The position numbers were made by a program, and so were the translations under genes. This document shows positions 1 to 6,837 of a stretch of DNA of 9,576 bases, piece by piece. The notes below the pieces were generated by a model. The model was not told where the DNA came from. It was given only the letters and a program-made list of their open reading frames with translations, and searched no databases. Source of the DNA: Desulfuromonadales bacterium (GTDB lineage: Bacteria > Desulfobacterota > Desulfuromonadia > Desulfuromonadales > UBA2294); contig JACUTX010000085.1 of NCBI GenBank assembly GCA_014859615.1, forward strand, positions 1 to 9,576, read 5' to 3'. How positions within the stretch are numbered: position 1 is the first letter of the stretch; every line of letters begins with the position of its first letter.

Positions 1-47
1 TAATTATCAAAGATCAAACAGAAATTTACTATTTTAAACTCACTGAT

Positions 48-815
48 TCAGGTATCCCCTTCATCGGCAGCTGACGCTTCATCTTCCTTCTCCGGTTTTT
101 TACCGAAAAAACGGGCGATCCAGATTCCGACTTCGTAGAGGATAATGAAAGGGAGCGCCAGAGCAGTCTGTGAAATGACATCGGGGGGGGTCAATACGGC
201 CCCGATCACAAATGCGGTCAGGAAGGCAAACTTGCGATTACGGGCGAGCCAGTGATAGTCAACGATTCCCATCCGGGCCAAAAAGAAGATAATGATCGGC
301 AATTCAAAAACAAGACCGAAGGCGATCAGCAGTTTACTCGACAGCGAGAGGTACCCCCCCATCGACAGCATGGCGTTGATCTCGCCGGACCCGGTCCCAA
401 ACGTGATCAGGAAGGTAAAGATGGTCGGAAAGACGATGGTAAAACCGAAAAAGGAGCCGAGGCCGAAACAGAGGGTGCTGGCGAATACGAACGGAATCGC
501 CAGTCTCTTTTCGTGCGAGTAGAGGCCGGGGGCGATAAACGACCAGAGCTGCCAGAGGATAACCGGCAGCGACAACATCAACCCCGCCAGTGCGGCGACT
601 TTAAGATAAGTAAAAAACGGTTCGGTTGCACTGATAAAGACGAGTGAACTCCCCTTTGGCAGGGCTGTGCGGACCGGCTCGGAAATAAATTGAAACAGCT
701 GTTCCGAAAATCCGTAACAGATCAGAAAAGCGACAAGCCATGCGGCACCGGCAACGATCAGCGCCTTACGCAACTCTTCCAGATGCCGGGTTAATGGGAG
801 CTGGTCTTCGCTCAT
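48..815 (-). CDS. tatC: Sec-independent (twin-arginine) translocase subunit TatC
   Basis: Inner-membrane TatC, the receptor that binds twin-arginine signal peptides with TatB and recruits TatA to move folded proteins out of the cytoplasm. The 255 residues are a normal full length with six hydrophobic segments. Hallmarks seen: the N-terminal HLEELRK (E14 and R16 correspond to E. coli E15 and R17), EPF at 65-67, P-x-L-W-Q-x-W-x-F-I-A-P-G-L-Y ending at residue 99 followed by E102, FGLVFELP with E171, and TPPD with D212 followed by Q216. The charged C-terminal tail (KKPEKEDE...) should be cytoplasmic. The ATG overlaps the tatB stop by 4 nt (ATGA), which suggests translational coupling. The TPPD codons contain an 8-bp C run (G on the plus strand, 183-190), and a 7-bp run lies at 354-360. 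The frame is intact. Identity is very secure. Confidence 0.97.
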   Translation of the reverse strand: MSEDQLPLTRHLEELRKALIVAGAAWLVAFLICYGFSEQLFQFISEPVRTALPKGSSLVFISATEPFFTYLKVAALAGLMLSLPVILWQLWSFIAPGLYSHEKRLAIPFVFASTLCFGLGSFFGFTIVFPTIFTFLITFGTGSGEINAMLSMGGYLSLSSKLLIAFGLVFELPIIIFFLARMGIVDYHWLARNRKFAFLTAFVIGAVLTPPDVISQTALALPFIILYEVGIWIARFFGKKPEKEDEASAADEGDT

Positions 816-1135
816 GCGTCGGCCTCTTTGTCGCTCTTGGCGGGCGATTCCGGGGCAACCTTTGCTTCTGTTGTCTCTGATTCAACTGTCGGTCCGACCC
901 CGCTGGTGTAGGGATTCTGTTTGGAGAAGACCTTCCCCTCCTTGATCAGCTGCTGCTTGATTTCATCGGTGCGAGCCTCTTCCTGAAAGGTCGTCTTCAG
1001 GTCTTCGGTGGCCCGCTTAAATTCGGTAAATCCACGCCCCAACGCCCGGGCGATATCCGGCAGACGTTTCGGCCCGATGACAATCAGAGCCAGGACCATA
1101 ACCATCAACATTTCAGGGAATCCGATACCGAACAT
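812..1135 (-). CDS. tatB: Sec-independent translocase TatA/TatB family subunit, probably TatB
   Basis: Single-span Tat component of 107 residues: a short N-terminal membrane helix (about 5-20), a Gly-Pro hinge at 21-22, an amphipathic helix (about 23-50) and a polar, acidic, low-complexity tail. The start MFGIGFPE with E8, followed by IGPKRLPDIARALG, resembles TatB (E. coli MFDIGFSE...GPQRLP) more than TatA, and the gene lies immediately before tatC. TatA and TatB intergrade in many deltaproteobacteria, so a TatA or bifunctional role is possible. No second tatA-like gene lies between this one and tatC. The start is supported by GGAGA (1147-1143) seven nt before the ATG. It is the first gene of the tat transcript, with a 5' leader of about 40 nt from the promoter proposed here. 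Confidence 0.88.
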   Translation of the reverse strand: MFGIGFPEMLMVMVLALIVIGPKRLPDIARALGRGFTEFKRATEDLKTTFQEEARTDEIKQQLIKEGKVFSKQNPYTSGVGPTVESETTEAKVAPESPAKSDKEADA

Positions 1136-1182
1136 GACTCTTCTCCAAAATTAGACCGCATCGTCAATCGACGGGTCAGCAG

Positions 1183-1211
1183 AGAATAGACGCAACGTGA
1201 TAGAGTGTCAA
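1183..1211 (-). promoter_or_regulatory. Probable sigma70-type promoter of tatBC
   Basis: Reading the minus strand, a perfect -35 box TTGACA (1211-1206) is followed after 17 nt by TATTCT (1188-1183), 4 of 6 matches to TATAAT. Transcription would start near 1176, giving a leader of roughly 40 nt before tatB. The -35 box faces away from the equally perfect -35 box of nadA, 22 nt apart. Called by eye only. Confidence 0.6.
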
Positions 1212-1216
1212 GATCA

Positions 1217-1227
1217 AACAGCCTGTT
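1217..1227. promoter_or_regulatory. 11-bp palindrome between the divergent -35 boxes (candidate operator)
   Basis: AACAG-C-CTGTT is a perfect inverted repeat with one central base. It lies almost exactly midway between the tatB -35 box (1206-1211) and the nadA -35 box (1234-1239). The position would let one DNA-binding protein affect both promoters. It is short, and I do not recognise it as the site of a named regulator. Confidence 0.35.
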
Positions 1228-1233
1228 AAAGGT

Positions 1234-1263
1234 TTGACATATCAGGGTTTTTGATCTAATAAT
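1234..1263 (+). promoter_or_regulatory. Probable sigma70-type promoter of nadA
   Basis: Perfect -35 box TTGACA (1234-1239), an 18-nt spacer, and -10 box AATAAT (1258-1263; 5 of 6 matches to TATAAT). The start would fall near 1270, leaving a leader of about 30 nt with a purine-rich ribosome binding site (GAGG 1290-1293) before the ATG. The leader is too short for a riboswitch. The left edge of the -10 region overlaps TTTGATCT (1250-1257), the inverted copy of AGATCAAA at 1211-1218. Confidence 0.65.
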
Positions 1264-1300
1264 TGTTTTTTTTAAAATCTATTCTGATAGAGGATGAACC

Positions 1301-2215
1301 ATGGAATCACTTGAACTTAAACAGGAAATCCGGCGACTGCTCGATCAGCACAATGCCATTCTTCTGGCGCACAACTATCAGCGCGATGAAATTCAGGAGA
1401 TCGCCGACATCACCGGTGATTCTCTCGCCCTCTCGATCTCGGCCGCCGAGACCGAGTGCAAGGTGATTGTCTTCTGCGGGGTCCATTTCATGGCCGAAAG
1501 TGCGGCCATCCTTGCTCCGGACAAGATTGTTCTGCTCCCCCGCCCGGATGCTGGCTGCCCGATGGCCGATATGGTTAGTGTGGCAGAGTTGCAAGAGATG
1601 AAAGCGCGACACCCCCGCGCAACTGTCGTTACCTATGTCAACTCTTCGGCCGCGGTCAAAGCCGAGAGCGACATCTGCTGCACCAGTTCGAACGCTGTCA
1701 ATGTCGTTAATTCTCTGGATACCGACGAGGTCATTTTGGTGCCGGATAAAAATCTCGGGCACTATATCGCCAAACAGACCGATAAAACCTGCTATTTATC
1801 GGAAGGGTACTGTCCGACGCATGACCGTCTGACGGTTGAGGATGTTCAGCGCGCCAAACAGGAAAATCCGGACGGGCTGTTTATGGCTCACCCGGAATGT
1901 GCTCCTGAAATTCTGGAGTTGGCTGATCATATCTGCTCGACCAGCGGCATGTACAGTTTCGCCAAAGAGAGCCCGGCCGGTAAATTCATTATCGGGACCG
2001 AGATGGGGATCCTTTACCGGTTGCGCAAGGAAAATCCGGAAAAAGAGTTTATTTTGCCGAGCGCCAAACTGATCTGTCCCAACATGAAGTTGACCTCTCT
2101 CGAAGATCTGCTTAAGTGTCTACAGACTATGAGTCCCCAGATTACTGTCCCGGCAGAGATTCGCGCTAAAGCGCGACTCACTCTTGAGCGTATGCTTGCC
2201 GTTCCGCGTGATTGA
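1301..2215 (+). CDS. nadA: Quinolinate synthase NadA
   Basis: Cytoplasmic [4Fe-4S] enzyme that condenses iminoaspartate (from L-aspartate oxidase NadB, or aspartate dehydrogenase in some species) with dihydroxyacetone phosphate to give quinolinate, in de novo NAD synthesis. Length 304 residues matches the short NadA type. The three expected cluster cysteines are present: C86 in GCPMAD, C171 in EGYCPTH, and C259 in LICPNM. Other family signatures are AHNYQ (23-27), GDSL (39-42), FCGVHFMAE (58-66), HPEC (197-200), STSGM (213-217) and GTEMG (232-236). The ATG has GAGG seven nt upstream. No other NAD gene (nadB, nadC) is adjacent, so the gene appears to be transcribed alone from its own promoter to the hairpin just after the stop codon. 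Extra cysteines (C53, C59, C126, C127, C164, C200, C212, C273) are noted but are not cluster ligands in the family. Confidence 0.98.
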   Translation: MESLELKQEIRRLLDQHNAILLAHNYQRDEIQEIADITGDSLALSISAAETECKVIVFCGVHFMAESAAILAPDKIVLLPRPDAGCPMADMVSVAELQEMKARHPRATVVTYVNSSAAVKAESDICCTSSNAVNVVNSLDTDEVILVPDKNLGHYIAKQTDKTCYLSEGYCPTHDRLTVEDVQRAKQENPDGLFMAHPECAPEILELADHICSTSGMYSFAKESPAGKFIIGTEMGILYRLRKENPEKEFILPSAKLICPNMKLTSLEDLLKCLQTMSPQITVPAEIRAKARLTLERMLAVPRD

Positions 2216-2237
2216 CCGCAGCAAAAATTGCGTTTTT

Positions 2238-2267
2238 CAGGCGTGCTTCGGCACGCCTGTTTCTTTT
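2238..2267 (+). terminator. Intrinsic terminator of nadA, abutting mfd
   Basis: CAGGCGTGC (2238-2246), a TTCG tetraloop, and GCACGCCTG (2251-2259) form a perfect 9-bp GC-rich stem, followed by TTTCTTTT (2260-2267). This is a classical Rho-independent terminator on the plus strand, 22 nt after the nadA stop. Its tail ends only 10 nt before the mfd ATG, so it also forms the leader of mfd if any transcript reads through. Confidence 0.9.
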
Positions 2268-2277
2268 GTGAGGATTG

Positions 2278-5200
2278 ATGTCTGATACTGACAGCCGCAG
2301 CGATGCCCGGCATGCCACCTGCCGCTCGATCATTGAGGGGACCCTGGAACATAAGCGACTGGAGATCCATGGCCTGGCCGGCAGCGCCGAGGCGCATCTT
2401 CTGGCCGGACTGATCAAACAGAGCAAACGCCCTCTGGCGATTCTGGTTGCCGATCAGAAGCAGGCCCATCAGCTCAGAGCCGATCTCAGCTTCTACTCAG
2501 GCAGCAGCGACACCATTGCCCTCTTTCCCCAGTGGGAAGTCGGACCGTACGACCCCCTCTCGCCCCATCCGGAGGTTGAGGCAGAACGGCTTGCCACTCT
2601 GGCCAGCCTGCATACAGGTCGCCTGCAGGCTGTTATTATAACTATTCGCGCCCTGATGCAGCGGGTTATGCCGCGTTCGATTCTCAACGAACTCTGCCTG
2701 AGTCTGCAGCCGGATCAGAGTTATTCCCGACAACAGCTGACAGAAAATCTCCTTTGTCTCGGCTATCAGCCGGTGCCGCTGGTCGAAGATCGTGGCACCT
2801 TTTCGTTTCGCGGTGATATTCTCGATATCTTTCCGACCGCCAGTGTTGCACCGGTCCGCCTCGATTTTTTCGGTGACGAACTGGAGCAGATTCGTCATTT
2901 TGATCCCGCCAGCCAGCGAAGTTACGACGAGACCTGTCTCGATATTCTTCTGCTGCCGGCGCGGGAACTGGTTCTGGCCGGAAAACACCGGCAATTTTTT
3001 CTCGATCGACTCCGTGAACGCTGCGATGAACTGAACATGACCCGCTCCCGACGCGACGCACTCCTCGAAGAGATTCGGGAAGGACTTTTGGCGCCAGGGC
3101 GCGAGTTCCTGCTCCCATTCAACTTTCCACAGCTCTCCACCCTGTTTGATTACCTCCCTGATTTTCGCTGGATCCTCTCTGCACCTGCCGAAATCGAACA
3201 GGCGGCCGACCAGTTTGCCGCTGAAATTCGCACAGCGGAAGAACGGATCTCCCGAAGCGATGCCCCCTTTGCTCCGGCAGCGACTCTTTTTATCGCCCCG
3301 CAGGCGATCTTCAGTGCAATAGAATCTGCCCCCCGGCTCGATCTGACCCGATTGCAGCTGTTTCATCTCGGGGCCGACTGGCCGCTCTTCCATGTCACGG
3401 CAGAGGGGCATAGTAATCTTCTCGGCGAGAGCACCACCGGCGCCGGTCTCGATCTCCTCGCGCAGAAAATAGAAGTCTGGCAACAGCAGGGGTGGCGGCT
3501 GTTACTGGTCTGTCATCAGATCGGGCAGGCAGAGCGGTTGCAGGAGATGCTTGAACATCACGGCCTCAAACTTGCTATCGATGCAGGTCTGCGCCTTGAG
3601 TCCCTGGAAAAGGGGGGAGCCGGGATCTGTGTCGGCGATCTCTCCGGCGGTTTCTCTCTGCCGGATGAACATCTGGCTGTTATTACCGAAGAAGAGATTT
3701 TCGGAACGCGTGTCCGTCGTCGCAGTCGCCGCGAAAACAAAGATGTTCTGCTGCCGTCCCTGGCACAACTCAAAGAAGGGGACTGCGTTGTTCATACCGA
3801 TTACGGCATCGGCCGCTACCGTGGTCTGAAACATTTAAAGACCGGTCGGGTTGAAGGTGATTTTTTGTATCTCGAATATGCAGGAGAAGATCGCCTCTAT
3901 CTGCCGATCGATCGGATTGAACGGGTCCAGAAATATGTCGGTGCCGAAGGACATGAACCGAAACTCGACAAGATGGGGGGGAATGCCTGGGAGAAGGCGA
4001 AGATAAAAGCCCGCTCGGCGGTGGAAGAGATGGCGCGGGATCTGCTGAAAATCCAGGCACGACGAACGATGCATCCGGGGTTTGCCTATCCGCCGGCCGA
4101 TACCGATTTTCGTGAATTTGAAGCTTCCTTCCCGTACGAAGAGACCGATGATCAGCTTGCGGCGATCGAAGATGTTCTGAATGATCTGCACTCCGACAAG
4201 CCGATGGATCGTCTGGTTTGTGGTGATGTCGGTTACGGCAAGACGGAAGTCGCCATACGTGCTGCCTACAAGGTAGCGATGGCCGGGCGTCAGGTTGCCC
4301 TGCTGGTTCCGACCACGATTCTCGGTCGTCAGCATTTTGAGACCTTGCAACGACGGTTTCGCGGCACCCCGATTGAGATCGATATGCTCTCCAGGCTGCG
4401 CAGTCCAGCCGAACAGAAGCAGACCCGCGAAAAACTCGCTGCCGGTAAAATCGATATCGTTATCGGTACGCACCGGCTGCTGCAGCGCGATATCCGGTTT
4501 AAAAACCTTGGGCTGCTGATTATCGATGAGGAGCAGCGCTTCGGCGTCGCCCATAAAGAGAAGCTGAAGCGATTTAGGGCCGATGTCGACGTGCTGACCC
4601 TTACGGCTACCCCGATACCGCGTACTTTACAGCTCGGCCTGCTCGGTCTGCGCGACCTGTCGGTCATCGACACGCCGCCGGTTGATCGTCTGGCGATCCG
4701 CACCTATGTGACCCGTTTTGAAGATGAGCTGATCCGCCAGGTGATCCTGCGCGAGCTGCAACGCGGCGGCCAGGTTTTTTTTGTTCATAATCGGGTGCAA
4801 TCGATCCAGGCGATGGCTGATTTTCTCAAACAACTGATCCCCGAGGCCAGGATCGCCGTCGGTCATGGCCAGATGAATGAACGCGAACTCGAAAAAGTGA
4901 TGCTCGATTTTATCGAAGGAAAGAGCAATGTTCTGGTCTGTACCACCATTATCGAAAACGGCATCGATATTCCTCGGGCCAATACGATGCTGGTCAATCG
5001 GGCTGATCGCTTCGGTCTCGCCCAGCTCTATCAGTTGCGAGGCCGGGTTGGTCGTTCTGACCGTCGGGCCTACGCCTACCTGTTGATCCCCGGTGAAGGG
5101 GTTCTTGGCCACGACGCCCGGGAGCGGCTGCGTATCCTGCAGGAACAGACGGAACTCGGTGCAGGCTTTCGGATTGCGAGTCATGATCTTGAGCTGCGCG

Positions 5201-5766
5201 GCGCCGGCGAGCTGCTCGGCGGGAAACAGGCTGGCCAGGTTACCGCCGTCGGCTTCGAGATGTACACGGAACTTCTTCAGGAGACGATTGACGAGCTGCA
5301 GGGGATCGAGAGAGACGATCGGATCGACCCGGATCTGCGTCTCGGCGTTTCGGCGTTTCTGCCGGAAAAATATCTCAGTGATCCGAACCAGCGGCTGGTA
5401 TTTTATCGTCGCCTCGCTTCGGCAGAATCTGCTCAAGCGGTCTACGAACTCGCCGACGAACTGCGGGACCGCTACGGCGAACTGCCGGAAGCCGGACTGC
5501 TTCTTCTTGAAGTGATGCAACTGCGTGTACTCCTCAAGCAACTCCGGATCGAAGCGGCTGAATATGATGGCCGTCGACTGGTTTTTGCCTTTCACGCCTC
5601 CACTTCGGTTCGACCTGAAGAGATCCTCGTCCGACTGCAGCAGACAGAGATACCGTGCAACTTTTCGCCGGACTATCGACTGACGATCGACGTTGGAAGA
5701 CTCGATGCGCGGCCACTGCTGCAACACGCTAAAAAAGAATTGCATGCTTTTCTGCAACCATGCTAG
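2278..5766 (+). CDS. mfd: Transcription-repair coupling factor Mfd
   Basis: Mfd is an ATP-driven DNA translocase that binds RNA polymerase stalled at lesions, pushes it off the DNA and recruits UvrA for excision repair. The 1162 residues are full length (E. coli: 1148). In order: UvrB-like region without a working Walker A (about 1-340, with RGTFSFRGDILDIFP at 172-186); RNA-polymerase interacting CarD-like domain (about 498-590, VVHTDYGIGRYRG); helicase lobes with Walker A GDVGYGKT (649-656), Walker B DEEQ (750-753), TATP (776-779) and motif VI QLRGRVGR (919-926); translocation motif around GAGFRIASHDLELRGAGE (about 961-978); and the C-terminal regulatory domain. I chose the ATG at 2278, with GAGG at 2270-2273, over the adjacent in-frame TTG at 2275, which would leave only 1 nt after GAGG. 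It probably heads an operon with the two downstream chaperone-like genes. No convincing promoter lies between the nadA terminator and the start. Confidence 0.98.
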   Translation: MSDTDSRSDARHATCRSIIEGTLEHKRLEIHGLAGSAEAHLLAGLIKQSKRPLAILVADQKQAHQLRADLSFYSGSSDTIALFPQWEVGPYDPLSPHPEVEAERLATLASLHTGRLQAVIITIRALMQRVMPRSILNELCLSLQPDQSYSRQQLTENLLCLGYQPVPLVEDRGTFSFRGDILDIFPTASVAPVRLDFFGDELEQIRHFDPASQRSYDETCLDILLLPARELVLAGKHRQFFLDRLRERCDELNMTRSRRDALLEEIREGLLAPGREFLLPFNFPQLSTLFDYLPDFRWILSAPAEIEQAADQFAAEIRTAEERISRSDAPFAPAATLFIAPQAIFSAIESAPRLDLTRLQLFHLGADWPLFHVTAEGHSNLLGESTTGAGLDLLAQKIEVWQQQGWRLLLVCHQIGQAERLQEMLEHHGLKLAIDAGLRLESLEKGGAGICVGDLSGGFSLPDEHLAVITEEEIFGTRVRRRSRRENKDVLLPSLAQLKEGDCVVHTDYGIGRYRGLKHLKTGRVEGDFLYLEYAGEDRLYLPIDRIERVQKYVGAEGHEPKLDKMGGNAWEKAKIKARSAVEEMARDLLKIQARRTMHPGFAYPPADTDFREFEASFPYEETDDQLAAIEDVLNDLHSDKPMDRLVCGDVGYGKTEVAIRAAYKVAMAGRQVALLVPTTILGRQHFETLQRRFRGTPIEIDMLSRLRSPAEQKQTREKLAAGKIDIVIGTHRLLQRDIRFKNLGLLIIDEEQRFGVAHKEKLKRFRADVDVLTLTATPIPRTLQLGLLGLRDLSVIDTPPVDRLAIRTYVTRFEDELIRQVILRELQRGGQVFFVHNRVQSIQAMADFLKQLIPEARIAVGHGQMNERELEKVMLDFIEGKSNVLVCTTIIENGIDIPRANTMLVNRADRFGLAQLYQLRGRVGRSDRRAYAYLLIPGEGVLGHDARERLRILQEQTELGAGFRIASHDLELRGAGELLGGKQAGQVTAVGFEMYTELLQETIDELQGIERDDRIDPDLRLGVSAFLPEKYLSDPNQRLVFYRRLASAESAQAVYELADELRDRYGELPEAGLLLLEVMQLRVLLKQLRIEAAEYDGRRLVFAFHASTSVRPEEILVRLQQTEIPCNFSPDYRLTIDVGRLDARPLLQHAKKELHAFLQPC

Positions 5767-5829
5767 TTTGAATCCCTTTATTCAGGTGTTAAAAAAGTCT
5801 TATGGTCTGTTGTTAAAAGGGTTAATCTG

Positions 5830-6759
5830 ATGATCCATGTATCGTTACGCTCCCTTCTGTTCTTCACTCTGCTGCTGATACTGCTGACCGCCTGCAGCCG
5901 TAAGGAAGAGACCACCTCTCCGGTGCTGATGCGCGTCGACGGGCGGGAGATAACCCTTGAGCAGTTCCGCAAGGAGTTTTCCCGCGCTCAGCCCCCTGGG
6001 CAGAAACTGTCGGAAGAAGAACGAAAAGAGATGGAACGTGCTTTTCTCGCCCAGTTGATCGACCGCGAACTTGCTCTTTCTGAAGCCGATCGCCTCGGCA
6101 TCGTCATTACCCCCACAGAGCTGGAAACAGCGATCAGCGAAACCCGGAGCGAATACCCGCAGGGGGCTTTTGAAACTGTTCTGCGTGAGCGGGGAACCAC
6201 TCTGCAGGAGTGGAGTGAAGGTCTGCAGCGCAACCTGCTGATGGAGAAGATCATCGCTCAGACCGTCTATTCCAGGGTGTCGGTCAGTGACGAGGAGATC
6301 GAGTCTTATTTTGCGCAGAGCCATGCCGAATTTGACCGCCCGGATCAGGTTCGGGCCAGACAAATCGTCGTCGCCACTGAAGAGGAAGGGAAAAAGGTCC
6401 TCGGTCTGCTCCGGCAGGGAGAACCGTTTGCCGAGATTGCCCGCCAATCCTCCATGTCCCCCGATTCAGAAGAGGGGGGCGATCTCGGTTTTTTTGCCCG
6501 AGGTGAGATGCCGGCCGAATTTGATGCCGTAGTTTTCAAGCTGACACCGGGTCGACTCAGCGATCTGGTAAAAAGTGAATACGGTTACCACGTTTTTCTG
6601 GTTGAAGAGAAGCGTCAGGCACACCAACTCAACCTGGATGAAGCGCGTGCAGATATCCGACAGCACCTGACCCATATCAAGGAAACGAGCGCGCACCACC
6701 AGTGGCTGCAGGATCTTCGCGCTCGCGCCAGTATCGAGATGAATTGGGAATTACTTTAG
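5830..6759 (+). CDS. Parvulin-type peptidylprolyl isomerase / chaperone lipoprotein (SurA/PrsA-like)
   Basis: Predicted lipoprotein of 309 residues: hydrophobic signal ending in a lipobox LLTAC with the lipidated cysteine at C22. Serine follows the cysteine, which in proteobacteria favours outer-membrane sorting. A SurA-N-like helical domain (about 30-165; VDGREITLEQFRKEF...) precedes one parvulin domain (about 171-262) with GGDLGFFARGEMPAEF (217-231) and the terminal GYH (252-254). It probably assists folding of exported or outer-membrane proteins. Oddity: the first catalytic histidine of parvulins (usually in a R-x-x-H-I-L-V strand) appears to be Gln178 (VRARQIVV), so isomerase activity may be weak. 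Start ATG has AAAGG (5816-5820) nine nt upstream. It lies 63 nt after mfd on the same strand, with no terminator between. A more specific gene name is not justified. Confidence 0.9.
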   Translation: MIHVSLRSLLFFTLLLILLTACSRKEETTSPVLMRVDGREITLEQFRKEFSRAQPPGQKLSEEERKEMERAFLAQLIDRELALSEADRLGIVITPTELETAISETRSEYPQGAFETVLRERGTTLQEWSEGLQRNLLMEKIIAQTVYSRVSVSDEEIESYFAQSHAEFDRPDQVRARQIVVATEEEGKKVLGLLRQGEPFAEIARQSSMSPDSEEGGDLGFFARGEMPAEFDAVVFKLTPGRLSDLVKSEYGYHVFLVEEKRQAHQLNLDEARADIRQHLTHIKETSAHHQWLQDLRARASIEMNWELL

Positions 6760-6803
6760 TTTTCATCTAAGCATAATTCCGAGTATCATGCCGGTTATAT
6801 CCC

Positions 6804-6820
6804 GATACGTAAAACGTATC
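6804..6820. repeat. 17-bp perfect inverted repeat between the parvulin lipoprotein gene and the SurA-like gene
   Basis: GATACGT-AAA-ACGTATC has 7-bp arms and a 3-bp centre, 18 nt before the SurA-like start. No T-tract follows, so it does not look like an intrinsic terminator. It could be an operator, or an mRNA hairpin affecting stability or translation of the downstream gene, whose ribosome binding site (GGA 6826-6828) is weak. Confidence 0.5.
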
Positions 6821-6837
6821 TGATTGGAAAACAGATC

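Noticed and set aside
252..647. Plus-strand open frames opposite tatC
   Set aside because: The charged, low-complexity product is the usual antisense image of a hydrophobic membrane protein. tatC is unmistakable.
1234..1245. FNR-type box at TTGACATATCAG
   Set aside because: The half-sites are separated by too few bases (TTGA-n4-TCAG rather than TTGA-n6-TCAA). The TTGACA is better explained as the -35 box.
1264..1300. Riboswitch or attenuator leader before nadA
   Set aside because: The leader predicted from the promoter is only about 30 nt and forms no notable structure.
2275..2277. TTG as the start codon of mfd
   Set aside because: The adjacent ATG at 2278 is better spaced from GAGG (2270-2273). 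The TTG leaves only 1 nt.
2497..3483. Minus-strand open frame of 328 codons inside the 5' half of mfd
   Set aside because: Antisense shadow of mfd. The protein is rich in biased residues with no motif, while the plus strand encodes the expected UvrB-like region.
4627..5757. Long minus-strand open frame (376 codons) inside mfd
   Set aside because: It is antisense to a fully conserved Mfd sequence, has no recognisable domain and no ribosome binding site, and the GC-rich third-position bias of mfd explains the lack of stops.
5787..5818. Direct repeat TGTTAAAA (5787-5794 and 5811-5818) before the parvulin lipoprotein gene
   Set aside because: Short and AT-rich in an AT-rich gap. No promoter boxes fit around it.
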